From NCBI GenBank assembly GCA_030066195.1, contig JASJCB010000163.1, positions 1-40,352 of the forward strand: DNA of 40,352 bases, in the 5' to 3' direction. Position numbers and translations under genes: made by a program. Source of the DNA: Acidobacteriota bacterium (GTDB taxonomy: Bacteria; Acidobacteriota; Holophagae; Acanthopleuribacterales; Acanthopleuribacteraceae). The number at the start of each line of letters is the position of its first letter. The stretch's first letter is position 1. Positions 31,840 through 40,149 of the stretch are shown here, in pieces. The notes under the pieces were generated by a model. That model was not told where the DNA came from and searched no databases. It saw only the letters and a list, made by a program, of their open reading frames with translations.

Positions 31840-31870
31840 ACTTAACCATACAAGAAGATAGGTGGCTTGA

Positions 31871-32572
31871 ATGGTAACAGGAGTAAACCCCAAAACAGCC
31901 GTGGGAATAGGCTCTTGGATTCCACAAGTTTTTTACGATCTAATCGCGAGAATTATCTCTGGAATATACGTTTTGGGCATTTTTGCCCTTTCTACTAATG
32001 AGTACTCACAGCGATATAATATTTTACAACACTATTTTAATTCACCAAAGTCATCTACCTCAACATTCCTTCTTTTTATTGGGGTACTCGTTCTGTCCTA
32101 TATAATCGCTGTTTTCTTACTTGGGCTATCTGAGTTCACCATATTCAGAAAGATAATTTCAACAAGAGACACTAATGAAGAAGTCGATTTTTCGCTTAAA
32201 TATGATTTCATTAAGCTTTATAACCCAATAATAGGAAATAGGATAACAAAATTAAAGGCTGAGATACACATGAGCAAAGTGTTGGTGGTTGGAAGCATTA
32301 TTGCGCTACCCGTTAATATGCTTAATAGTTATTTCTTCTGGGATCCGTTTTACTTGTTTCTCTCATTTTTTTTATTGTTACAATCAGTTAGCTTCTATCT
32401 GAGCGGAAAATATTTCTCAAGTAGGATGGAGTACGCCATTGAAAATAATGCCAAACTCTTAGACTATGAAGGCTGGAAATGGTCTTCCCCCGTTTTTCTG
32501 GATAGCATAGATAACAAGAGAATGCTAGAAAGGAGCGCATCTGGTCAAGAGACAGAAAGTGGCAAGAGGTGA
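31871..32572 (+). CDS. Four-helix membrane protein of unknown function
   Basis: 233 aa with about four hydrophobic segments: near residues 17-40 (LIARIISGIYVLGIFAL), 63-88 (FLLFIGVLVLSYIIAVFLLG), and a pair at about 136-180 (VLVVGSIIALPVNML and LFLSFFLLLQSV). A charged cytoplasmic loop of some 45 residues separates the second and third. AGGTGG lies 6 nt before the ATG. The gene is much more AT-rich than its neighbours and lies next to an IS3-type remnant, suggesting horizontal acquisition. No family recognised. Small membrane proteins in such islets are sometimes effectors of defence systems, but nothing here shows it. Confidence 0.65.
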   Translation: MVTGVNPKTAVGIGSWIPQVFYDLIARIISGIYVLGIFALSTNEYSQRYNILQHYFNSPKSSTSTFLLFIGVLVLSYIIAVFLLGLSEFTIFRKIISTRDTNEEVDFSLKYDFIKLYNPIIGNRITKLKAEIHMSKVLVVGSIIALPVNMLNSYFFWDPFYLFLSFFLLLQSVSFYLSGKYFSSRMEYAIENNAKLLDYEGWKWSSPVFLDSIDNKRMLERSASGQETESGKR

Positions 32573-32734
32573 ACGGCTGTGGAGGAAGAATACACAGTCC
32601 CCCGCGGATGGATATGGACGTTTCGATGGGCTAACCGAACTTATCGACATGGACGTCCGGAGCAGTCATCAGGGGAATAAAGAATAAAGGGACGGCTCAC
32701 CGACCTGATCAGGCGATGATGTGTGGGAGAAATA

Positions 32735-32887
32735 ATGAGGAGGAAAGCAAGAAGAAAATATACCCCGGAGTTCAAACGAAACGCCGTAATGCTGGTGATA
32801 GAGTAAGGTTACTATCTAACCGAAACAACCTGGGTTTTAGGGATCAATGCCCATATGTTGGGACGGTGGAAACAAGCCTGGGTGTGA
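32735..32887 (+). pseudogene. IS3-type transposase OrfA remnant
   Basis: ATG 32735 opens RRKARRKYTPEFKRNAVMLV, the classical N-terminus of IS3-family OrfA (HTH). At the codon where relatives have Gln (VIEQGY) there is an in-frame TAA, after which the same frame continues GYYLTETTWVLGINAHMLGR and then WKQAWV before a stop. It is thus inactivated by a CAA-to-TAA change and truncated; OrfB is missing. I did not find inverted repeats. Confidence 0.75.
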
Positions 32888-32998
32888 TAAGATCACCTTA
32901 AATGGTTAATATGATGCATGTCAGGGTTAATACTATTAACAGAAAAACGATCTCGCTTTGTATTCAGGAGACAAAGGAAATTTTGAGTTAGTGACTTC

Positions 32999-33625
32999 TC
33001 ACTTTTTATTGCGATTTCTTGATCTCCAAACCGCCTTATACCATCGAAATAGTTGTTTAAGAGAATATAAGATTCCGATTGTTCCAATTAAAATTAAAGG
33101 AGTTAAAAAGAGCCAAAACGGAAAGCCTTGAAGTGTTTTTATTTGACTTAACCAACTAAGAATTATTCCAGAAGATGAGAGAAACACTAGTACAACATAG
33201 AGAACTTGGATTTCGCTAAGCCCTTGATCTGCTTCCGAAGAGTAAACAAATTCATATTCCAACTTTTCTAATAATTCAGACCGGCTATCTTTCAAGAAAC
33301 GAATTCTACTTCTGTATTCGTGACCAAGAGCAATGCCTACTGCCGCAACTGCAATAAAGAAACAGCTGAAAGCAAACGACTTTACCCATGCTGGATCATT
33401 GGGAATAACTACTTTGTCTGTCTGTTTACCAGCTAATATTAAGATCTCAACAAGTAATCCCAGGAAAAAAACCTGGCCGGCCCGTCTTCTATAAAAAGCT
33501 ATCTCCCGGTCGATGGCCTCCATTACCATCTGAGCTTGAGCTAAACTCTTGGGAACTATAAGTGCTGGTTTTTTAGGAGTATGGCGTAGCTTAACGTGGC
33601 CTGATTTTTTCTCCTGGTCGACCAT
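32999..33625 (-). CDS. Membrane protein with paired hairpins, unknown function
   Basis: 208 aa. The start is ATG 33625, with GAGGGAG 7 nt upstream; a longer reading from 33724 lacks a site. Two membrane hairpins: about residues 50-100 (VFFLGLLVEILILAG and FAFSCFFIAVAAVGIALG) and about 142-190 (VLYVVLVFLSSSGIILSWL and WLFLTPLILIGTIGILYSL), joined by a charged helical loop (YRSRIRFLKDSRSELLEKLE). The arrangement resembles SLATT/DUF4231-type small membrane proteins only loosely. AT-rich and next to the IS remnant, so probably acquired. Divergent from the next minus-strand genes and tail-to-tail with the other membrane gene across the IS remnant. Confidence 0.6.
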   Translation of the reverse strand: MVDQEKKSGHVKLRHTPKKPALIVPKSLAQAQMVMEAIDREIAFYRRRAGQVFFLGLLVEILILAGKQTDKVVIPNDPAWVKSFAFSCFFIAVAAVGIALGHEYRSRIRFLKDSRSELLEKLEYEFVYSSEADQGLSEIQVLYVVLVFLSSSGIILSWLSQIKTLQGFPFWLFLTPLILIGTIGILYSLKQLFRWYKAVWRSRNRNKK

Positions 33626-33810
33626 TTTGTCGCTCCCTCTATTGGTGTATGCAGAAAACATGGTCACTGACTTCCCAAGTTTTCCATAGAACTTGACCCT
33701 CCCTATTATTATGCGGAATATCAACCTGAAAAGGATCAGCTTCTTCCTTTTTTCTCACAGAAATTGGCTAACGCTATATCAAGTCAATGACTTCAGCGAG
33801 CCTGGAAAAG

Positions 33811-33835
33811 GTTTGTGCGGCAATGCCGCACAAAC
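33811..33835 (-). terminator. Perfect 11-bp hairpin, likely terminator
   Basis: GTTTGTGCGGC (33811-33821) and GCCGCACAAAC (33825-33835) form a perfect stem with a 3-nt loop. Read on the minus strand, it lies 120 nt past the stop of the secreted protein gene and is followed by CTTTTCC. The T-run is short, so termination may be partial. Confidence 0.45.
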
Positions 33836-33954
33836 AGAAAAAACCCCTGAACCGAGCAAGTTCCCGGCTCCTGGCGATTTGGATGACATGGGACTGGATA
33901 TCGAATCACATTAAATCTAAAGATTTTAGTCTCAGAAAGGGTTGGTTTTGCGGC

Positions 33955-34647
33955 TCACTGCCCGCAATCCCCCGCGGGGCAAAGAGACGTATCCGATGTA
34001 CCTTTACCGATGGGGTCTTCAACCGGGGCATCGTCATCGTCATCTAACTGCTCGGACGACGACAAATCATTGAATAGGAGGTTTTGTGCTTCAACATGAC
34101 CGTCCGGATACACATGCCAGAGCAAATACAGGGTATCCTCAGGCCGGTCGCCGGATTCCGCGCCTTGGAGCATGAACTGCCCCGCCGCATCATATTCCAC
34201 GCCGAAGAAGACCTCGTCTCGCGGGCCGCCCAAGCGGCCGAAGGAAACAACTTCACCAAAGCTGTCGATAAGCAGGTAAAAAAGGTCAACGCCGCCCGAT
34301 GATTTTAAAGTGCTGTCTTCAAGAGTAATCTGATCGCTGAAACTGCCCGCGATAAGCACTTCGTTGTAGCTGTTGATTGCCATAGCGCTCACCATCGGGT
34401 TTCCGCTCCCGTGCAAGTGGTAGCGGGGCGCTACATCACCCCCGTGGTCCCGTTGGGTTACAACCCAACAGCTTCCCCGGTCGGCTTCGTGGTCAAAGCA
34501 GACAGTAACCTGTACCACACGATCGCTCGCAAAACGCGTTAATGTTGGTTCCGCGGCCTGGGCAACAGTCGCGCATATCAGGAAAAAAAGAACGCGCGAA
34601 TATTTATTGGCCGGTGTAAAATGTGCTTTATAAAAAGAATATAACAT
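33955..34647 (-). CDS. Secreted SBBP/beta-propeller-like protein
   Basis: 230 aa. I choose ATG 34647, which has GGAGC 6 nt upstream, over an ATG at 34671. The N-terminus has a signal peptide (VLFFLICATVAQA then AEP). The central part shows SBBP-type repeat features: AINSYNEVLIAGSF, a GGVDLFYLLIDSFGEVVSFG unit and LGGPRDEVFFGVEYDAAG. Such repeats build beta-propellers in exported proteins of Gram-negative bacteria; with only about two repeats, this protein is too short for a full blade set and may be truncated or oligomeric. The C-terminus is acidic (a run of Asp) with two cysteines (CPAGDC). Same strand as the kinase gene and 268 nt downstream of it. Confidence 0.65.
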   Translation of the reverse strand: MLYSFYKAHFTPANKYSRVLFFLICATVAQAAEPTLTRFASDRVVQVTVCFDHEADRGSCWVVTQRDHGGDVAPRYHLHGSGNPMVSAMAINSYNEVLIAGSFSDQITLEDSTLKSSGGVDLFYLLIDSFGEVVSFGRLGGPRDEVFFGVEYDAAGQFMLQGAESGDRPEDTLYLLWHVYPDGHVEAQNLLFNDLSSSEQLDDDDDAPVEDPIGKGTSDTSLCPAGDCGQ

Positions 34648-34915
34648 GAGTTGCTCCAAATTTTTTATCAAAGGATTGTGATTCCGGGCGCACCTCTGTC
34701 AGGGGAGTCACGCCATATGATTTGTGCCGACCCCTTTGGATGGTGCCTGTTTACCGGCCGATCCGGTGTTTTACGGCTGGGAAACCGCCCCGATATAATC
34801 CTTCCAAACGGGCAGGCCGGGCAGGTCGTGTACACTTGCCGCCTGGCTGAACCCGATTGGATTCAGGTGGTCATCACCTGGTTGTTCTGGGTTGCGTTTC
34901 CCTTTCGGATTTTGC
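34648..34915. other. Intergenic region between kinase and secreted protein genes
   Basis: 268 bases. I see no gene, terminator or clear promoter. Confidence 0.3.
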
Positions 34916-37741
34916 TCAAAAAATCTGGAAATTTTTGCTTTCTTTTCGCAACTGCTTGTGATCGGACGGTTTTGCCTGATCGACGGCCTGAGAGACGGCC
35001 TCTTCAATGCGGGGCAGAAGCGGCGTGTCTTTTGCGCAGGCCTCCCGATAGAGTTCCCGCAAGATGTCTTGCGCTTCTCCAGGGCGATTTGCCCGCATCA
35101 GCCATTCGGCATAGGCCAGGCCGAACAAGGCTCTGTGTCTATTTCGGGAAGGGGCCGTTTTGGCAACAAGCCAGGGCCTGCTGATAAAGAAACCCATTTC
35201 ATCCCGGCCCAAACGCCCATAAACTTCCGCCAGGTCAAACCAGGTTTTCAGCGTCTTGGGATGCTCGCTACCCAGGCATTGGATACGGCCGTCAAGGGCC
35301 CGTTCATAGTAGCGCTCAGCCTCGCCAAGGGTGCCGTCATTTTTCCGGAGCATATCCCCCAGGTTATGTAGAGCCTTGAGGTGTTGGCGGCTGTTCCGGC
35401 GTCGGTTCTCCGCGGCGATTTTGTCTAATTCTTTCAAGAGGAGGATCGCCTGATCTGTTCGTTGTGTCTTGTGATAGACCATGGCCAGGCGGTTTTGGGC
35501 CAGGAGCAGTTGTTCAGCGGCCGGATCGTCGCTCAGTCGGCGTCCGTCTTCAAGAAGAGACAGCAGAATGACCTCCGCCCGCGCAAACTTTTCCTGGTGA
35601 TAAAGACAAGTCGCCCAAAGATAGCGGGTATTCAAGGTGCGCGGGTGAGCGGGACCCAGTACCGAGGAACGTAGCGCGACGGTTTCCGCGATCAGGGCTT
35701 CCGCCTCAGTACACCGGCGAAGGCGATGAAGGGTTTGGCCCAGTTGATAGCGGGTGGCCAGGGTATCCGGACTGCGCGGGCCCGGCCGGACCTCCTGAAA
35801 GCTGAGGGCTTGGCGATAGTAGTGTTTCGCGCCGGAATAATCTCGTTGCTTGAACAGCACATTACCCAGACCCACCAGGCTTTGCAACGTTTCCGGATGG
35901 TCGCGGCCCAACACCTCCTGTTGGATGCCCAGAACATCGTCGAAAAGCGTTTGGGCCACCTCGAAGTCTTTTTGCATGGTCAAAATCATGGCCAGAAGGG
36001 CCTGGGAACGCAAGCTGTCCGGGTGCCGGGCGCCGGGATCACGGCGTTGATAGTCGATACAGGCCTCTACCACTTGCCTTGCTTCTTGTAGTTTGTCCGC
36101 GCGCATTAATGACAAAGCCAGATAATAACGGGTGCGCGAGGTGTCCGGGTGTTGTTCTCCCAGCAGGGCCCGGCGCGCCGCCAGGGCGTTGCGCAACTGT
36201 TGTTCGGCCTTGGGATCGATGCCGAGTCCCAGGTAGGTCCGGCCCAAGGTGGTTCGCAGGGTCCCGATCAGCTCGGGATCTTGACGTAGCGCTTGAAGAC
36301 GGCCGTCGGCAGATTCCAGCAGATCCACAACCAGGGCTCGAGGACCCGTATTCCGTGGATCGGGCGAGGCGAAGGTTTCTACCATAAAACCCTGGGAGAC
36401 ACGAAAACGAGCCAGGGCAGCCTCAGTTTCCTGCTTGGCGTGCTTCAGACGAACGGCGCTGATGGTGGCGATGGTAAACCCCAGGATCAAGGCGCTCAGG
36501 GCCAGGCTGCAGGCGGCGACAAGAAGTTTGTTGCGTTTGAGGAACTTGGAAACCCGATAAGACCGGCTTGGCGGCCGGGCCGATACCGGACGGTTGTCCA
36601 GGAAGCGATCCAGGTCATCGATGAACTCGGCCAGGGATGGGTACCGGCGGTCGATGTCCTTGGCCATGGCCTTCATGGTAATCCAGTCCAGGTCGCCGCG
36701 AATAAATCTCAGTTCCTTTTTAGAAACCGCTTTTGCGGCTGCTGCCTCGGCCACGCGCACACTGGGCGCCGGCGGCTCTTCCAGCGTACAAATCCTCAGC
36801 ACTTCCTGTAAAGAGAGCGCTTTCAAGCGCTGTTTGTCCAGTGGGTGCCTTTGGGCCAGCAGTTCGTAGAGGATGACCCCCAACGAATAGATATCACCCC
36901 GAATATCCATGGCTTGTCCCTTCAGTTGTTCGGGGCACATATAAAGAGGCGTACCGATCAACTGACCCTGCTGGGTGAGCTCGAGAAAATCTTCACCGCC
37001 GGACAGGTCCTTGGCCAGCCCGAAATCGATGATCTTTGCCCGCGGGCCGTCCTTGCCGGCTACCACCAGGATATTGGAGGGTTTGAGATCCCGATGGAGG
37101 ATGGTCCGTTGGTGGGCGTGTTGAACACCGCGGCAGACCTGGCGAAAGAGCAGGAGCCGTTGCCGTGGTGAGAGTGCGTTTTCCCGGCAAAAGGTGACCA
37201 ACGGCGTGCCTTCCAGGTACTCCATGGTAAAGAAGGTCTCGCCCTGCTCCGTGGTTCCCGCCTCGATGAGGCGTGCGATGTGTTCGTGTTTCATCTGGGC
37301 TTGTGCCTGGTACTCCGAACGAAACCGCTGCAATACCGAGGTTGTCCCTATTTTGGGGGAGATCAGCTTCAGGGCAACCTTGCGTTTGGGGACGTCTTGC
37401 TCGGCCAGAAAGACACGACCCATGCCGCCCTCGCCAATCAGCCTGAGAATCGAATAATTGCCGATCTGTCGGGGGATGAGATCGTCGCCGGCGCCTTTTG
37501 GGCAGTCGGCAACCGTGGTCAGCGCACTATCTGAAACAAGGCGGTTGAGGGCCGAGGGTTCCATTCGCTCCAACACATCCCGGTCGAAATCCTTGAAACC
37601 GCGCAACATGGTCTCCAGCCTGGCGGCCAGACATGGGTCCTCTTGTTTGATTTGAGCCAGGAAGGCAGTCTGTCCCCTGGGATCGAGGTCCAATAAAGAG
37701 ACAAAGAGACCTTCCAGGCTCTGCGAGTCATCCGGCGTCAC
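34916..37741 (-). CDS. PknB-like Ser/Thr kinase with TPRs
   Basis: 941 aa. I place the start at GTG 37741, because AGGAGG lies 5 nt upstream; an ATG at 37825 lacks a site. After an N-terminal helical segment of about 90 residues comes a Hanks-type kinase domain: glycine loop GEGGMGRVFLA, ATP lysine in VALKL (about 125), catalytic HRDLKPSN (216-223), DFGLAKD (239-245), then GTPLYMCPEQL and DIYSLGVILYELL. All catalytic residues are present, so it should be active. One membrane helix (LLVAACSLALSALILGFTIA) follows, then about ten TPRs of kinesin-light-chain type (GEQHPDTSRTRYYLALSL). It probably senses a partner through the TPRs. No ECF sigma factor adjoins it. Confidence 0.85.
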   Translation of the reverse strand: MTPDDSQSLEGLFVSLLDLDPRGQTAFLAQIKQEDPCLAARLETMLRGFKDFDRDVLERMEPSALNRLVSDSALTTVADCPKGAGDDLIPRQIGNYSILRLIGEGGMGRVFLAEQDVPKRKVALKLISPKIGTTSVLQRFRSEYQAQAQMKHEHIARLIEAGTTEQGETFFTMEYLEGTPLVTFCRENALSPRQRLLLFRQVCRGVQHAHQRTILHRDLKPSNILVVAGKDGPRAKIIDFGLAKDLSGGEDFLELTQQGQLIGTPLYMCPEQLKGQAMDIRGDIYSLGVILYELLAQRHPLDKQRLKALSLQEVLRICTLEEPPAPSVRVAEAAAAKAVSKKELRFIRGDLDWITMKAMAKDIDRRYPSLAEFIDDLDRFLDNRPVSARPPSRSYRVSKFLKRNKLLVAACSLALSALILGFTIATISAVRLKHAKQETEAALARFRVSQGFMVETFASPDPRNTGPRALVVDLLESADGRLQALRQDPELIGTLRTTLGRTYLGLGIDPKAEQQLRNALAARRALLGEQHPDTSRTRYYLALSLMRADKLQEARQVVEACIDYQRRDPGARHPDSLRSQALLAMILTMQKDFEVAQTLFDDVLGIQQEVLGRDHPETLQSLVGLGNVLFKQRDYSGAKHYYRQALSFQEVRPGPRSPDTLATRYQLGQTLHRLRRCTEAEALIAETVALRSSVLGPAHPRTLNTRYLWATCLYHQEKFARAEVILLSLLEDGRRLSDDPAAEQLLLAQNRLAMVYHKTQRTDQAILLLKELDKIAAENRRRNSRQHLKALHNLGDMLRKNDGTLGEAERYYERALDGRIQCLGSEHPKTLKTWFDLAEVYGRLGRDEMGFFISRPWLVAKTAPSRNRHRALFGLAYAEWLMRANRPGEAQDILRELYREACAKDTPLLPRIEEAVSQAVDQAKPSDHKQLRKESKNFQIF

Positions 37742-38197
37742 GGGAGCCTCCTGCCGTCTCACAAAGTCACCTGGAAGAGCTATCGGTGGGGTGATGACCG
37801 GGCATAAACCTAAATCCGGAGGCAAGCGGAACCACCCACCAATGCGGACAATCCGGCAGATTGATAACCCACATGAATTTTAAAAACTCGGGCTTTCCCA
37901 TGTTGAGGGGGAAGGAAACACCGCATTTTCAGCAGGGTTGATGGACAACATGCCGCCGGCTGAAATCCTTTGCAAAAAAATGAGCCCTTTGCCAGGTTGC
38001 TTGCGCTACCTAAACAGAAAAAATGATCAAGATATCATTCAGATCTTCTTTTACAAATTGTTGGAGGCGTGTATGGCGGATGCAACACCCGGCCCACAAA
38101 TGTGGAAAGGGTAATAACCTCAAAATCAGTGACACACATTGCAGTGGTTTGTTCCGGCTCAACAGTGAAATATTTGCCATTTTTTAGCAAGAATTTC
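37742..38197. other. Intergenic region upstream of the kinase
   Basis: About 450 bases. On the minus strand TTGTAA (complement of 38051-38056) and TATCTT (complement of 38029-38034) are 16 nt apart and could be a weak promoter some 290 nt before the GTG. On the plus strand GGAGG precedes an ATG at 38074 that opens only 13 codons; I regard it as unproven. Nothing else is seen. Confidence 0.3.
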
Positions 38198-38335
38198 AAA
38201 GTAGCGTGACCCGCCGGGGTCGCGTTTGCCTGATCGATCGACTCCCTGACTGTCTTTCGAACTCTTAAAGGTCACCGAACACCAAACATACAAACTTCGA
38301 TTGAAGAACACGACCCTGAGGGGTCACGCTACTTT
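38198..38335. repeat. Small element with terminal inverted repeats
   Basis: AAAGTAGCGTGACCC at 38198-38212 is inverted as GGGTCACGCTACTTT near 38321-38335. The similarity continues inward (GCCGGGGTCGCG against CGACCCTGAG). About 138 bp long with no coding capacity, so it looks like a MITE-like or REP-type palindromic element between the kinase and the next gene. Confidence 0.6.
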
Positions 38336-38436
38336 TCCAGCTCGTCCGGCTTAGGGTAAGGAACAACCGAAAAGCATCTAAGCAGCCAGGTTGACGGAAG
38401 TAGGACACATAAAGCCGATATAAGGAGAAATATAAG

Positions 38437-39204
38437 ATGTCAACTTGTCCAAATACGAAAATCGTCGTCAGGGTTCAAGCGAAAGGTGGCAAGTTCCTTG
38501 GCGATGACATTGGCGGCGCTCATATCACGATCCGTAACACTCATACGAAAGAACTGCTTGCATCCGGATTCACGGCGGGCGACTCAGGGGATCTCAGCAC
38601 TGAATACAGCCCTTATGCTTCTCAGCGTGTGATCATGGATCCTGTGTTAGAGATCCCAGTGATTCAGTGGCTCTCAGCCAAGCCGACGACTTCGAAATTC
38701 ATTGCCGAACTATCGCTGCAAGAACCCACCCTACTGGAAATCTCTGCACGTGGACCCCTGGCAGGTTTACAGACAGCGCATAGTGTCACTGCGACTCAGT
38801 GGGTCGTTCCTGGACAACACATTGAGAGACCAGGCTTTGTCCTCGAGTTACCCGGACTCATCGTGCAGATCATGGAACCTCAGACACATCTCCAGGTGAC
38901 TAAAGTCGGGACAAAGATTCCATTCAAAGTGAAGGTGGCGATGATGTGCGGCTGTCCGATCAAAACGGGGGGATCCTGGCCCGAATCCGACTTCGATGTT
39001 AGCGCTCAGATCCGCCATGTTTGCTGCGCCCATGTGATCGACCGAGTACACCTTACGTTTGATTCTGAGGATGGTACCTTTAACGGCTCATACACCGTCC
39101 CGGAAATTCCCAAAAATGAGGACATTTACTGGTCGGCGACAGTTTGCGCGACTCAATACAGCACAGGTAATACGGGAGCGGGGCTGGTGACATTCTTCTC
39201 TTAA
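38437..39204 (+). CDS. Beta-rich protein of unknown function
   Basis: 255 aa. AAGGAG lies 9 nt before the ATG. No signal peptide or membrane helix. The N-terminal 60 residues look like a carboxypeptidase-regulatory or SpaA-type sandwich (IVVRVQAKGGKFLGDDIGG then AHITIRNTHTKELLASG with TAGDSGDLST), a fold used for binding. The rest alternates hydrophobic and polar residues, contains a cysteine-bearing stretch (MMCGCPIKTGG and HVCCAHVID) that could bind metal or form disulfides, and ends in a strand-rich region. No catalytic motif recognised. It stands alone between repeat elements, so its neighbours say little. Confidence 0.6.
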   Translation: MSTCPNTKIVVRVQAKGGKFLGDDIGGAHITIRNTHTKELLASGFTAGDSGDLSTEYSPYASQRVIMDPVLEIPVIQWLSAKPTTSKFIAELSLQEPTLLEISARGPLAGLQTAHSVTATQWVVPGQHIERPGFVLELPGLIVQIMEPQTHLQVTKVGTKIPFKVKVAMMCGCPIKTGGSWPESDFDVSAQIRHVCCAHVIDRVHLTFDSEDGTFNGSYTVPEIPKNEDIYWSATVCATQYSTGNTGAGLVTFFS

Positions 39205-39385
39205 AAACCAAAAGAATGACCCGTCTCCCCTCGACGTGTCACGGCCGTCGGTTCAGGAGTAACGTTATGGACGCCGATAGGCCCCGCGCAACCGCTATCC
39301 GTCCGTACAAAGCCTTACTGAGCCTCTCGAATTGTCAGTTGGGCCAATGCGGTTAAGTTAAGCGATTGTGGCAATGAAAAGCCCC
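39205..39385. other. Intergenic region downstream of the beta-rich gene
   Basis: About 180 bases with no gene or clear terminator. Confidence 0.3.
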
Positions 39386-39695
39386 TACCCCGGAGGGGTT
39401 CTGTAATGCCGGCCCCAGGTTGGCAGGCAAGACTCCGTCTTGGCTGCCTACCTGGGGTTATGCGTTTAAAAAGGTTTTTCTACCCCGGAGGGCGTTGTGT
39501 AAACTGCCGATGTGACACGACAGATCCATTGTGAGCAAGCCATTTGGGATTGACACACCGATTTGTCCCACGGCACCCACTTACACAACGCCCTTCGGGG
39601 TAGGGGGAATGGGGGGCCTTAACCCCAGGTAGGCCACGATGACGGAGTCATCGCACCCAACCTGGGGCCGGCATTACAAAACGCCCTTCGGGGTA
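39386..39695. repeat. Symmetric array of palindromic elements
   Basis: Four related modules face each other. Module I (39386-39464) starts TACCCCGGAGGGG and contains a long hairpin, 39413-39433 with 39437-39457, pairing CCCCAGGT/ACCTGGGG, GGCAG/CTGCC and CAAGAC/GTCTTG around a TCC loop. Module II begins TACCCCGGAGGGCGTTGTGT at 39481; its inverse ends at 39602 (module III). Module IV (39619-39695) is the inverse of module I with another hairpin, CGATGAC/GTCATCG. Arms are conserved while hairpin tips differ in sequence but keep pairing, which indicates selection on structure, as in REP/BIME-type elements. Confidence 0.7.
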
Positions 39696-39778
39696 TAAGA
39701 AGACATCGGCAAGCGTGCCGCCCATCGGAAAGTCCCAGATCATACAACACCAACATCGGACCCTAATTTAATCGCATT

Positions 39779-39926
39779 GCGTGTTGGGCACCGCGGCAAA
39801 CCTGACGAAAGAGTGGAGCCGCCGGCGGTCTAAAACAAGCCGGTAGATGACCGCGAGCTCCATTTTCTCCAGCACCTCCTGATCAAATCCCTTGAAACTC
39901 CCCAACATGTTCTCCAGCCTGGCGGA
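39779..39926 (-). pseudogene. Decayed fragment of a Ser/Thr kinase paralogue
   Basis: On the minus strand it reads ARLENMLGSFKGFDQEVLEK and on to MELAVIYRLV, matching ARLETMLRGFKDFDRDVLER of the kinase at 34916-37741. It then jumps to DNA matching that gene at about 37119-37162 with a one-base deletion. The roughly 370 bases in between (ATP-binding region) are missing. It is a remnant of a second kinase gene, cut by the neighbouring palindromic element. Confidence 0.7.
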
Positions 39927-40080
39927 CCCCTAAGGGCGTACGCGCGCACGCATCCCGCGTGCATGCAAGCCAAGATTCGCCCTCCGGGCGAGGCGAATTG
40001 CCTCCCTACTACTATTTAATCAAACCCCAAAACATGACCATCCAAGGAAGAGCATGCAGGATGCGTGCGCGCCCAGGGGG
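39927..40080. repeat. Element with GC-rich inverted termini
   Basis: GCGCGCACGCATCC (39942-39955, then GCATGC at 39961) is inverted as GCATGCAGGATGCGTGCGCG at 40052-40071. Inside, ATTCGCC and GGCGAAT form a further hairpin (about 39975-39999). It abuts the kinase remnant. No coding capacity. Confidence 0.5.
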
Positions 40081-40149
40081 TTTCACCACCGGCGGCCTGA
40101 ATGCTTCGTGTTGAGCTTTGATTGTCAGTCGGCGTGGCGAGGCCGTTTA

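Larger units (their letters stand above)
31467..31870. other. Transition to AT-rich islet
   Basis: 404 bases after the hydrolase. The first part is GC-rich without a gene. It then turns AT-rich and holds an extended -10 promoter and a 21-codon ORF, listed separately. No RNA gene recognised. Confidence 0.4.

Noticed and set aside
38074..38115. 13-codon ORF after GGAGG upstream of the beta-rich gene
   Set aside because: Too short to judge; an overlapping frame of 35 codons is equally plausible and neither shows recognisable features.
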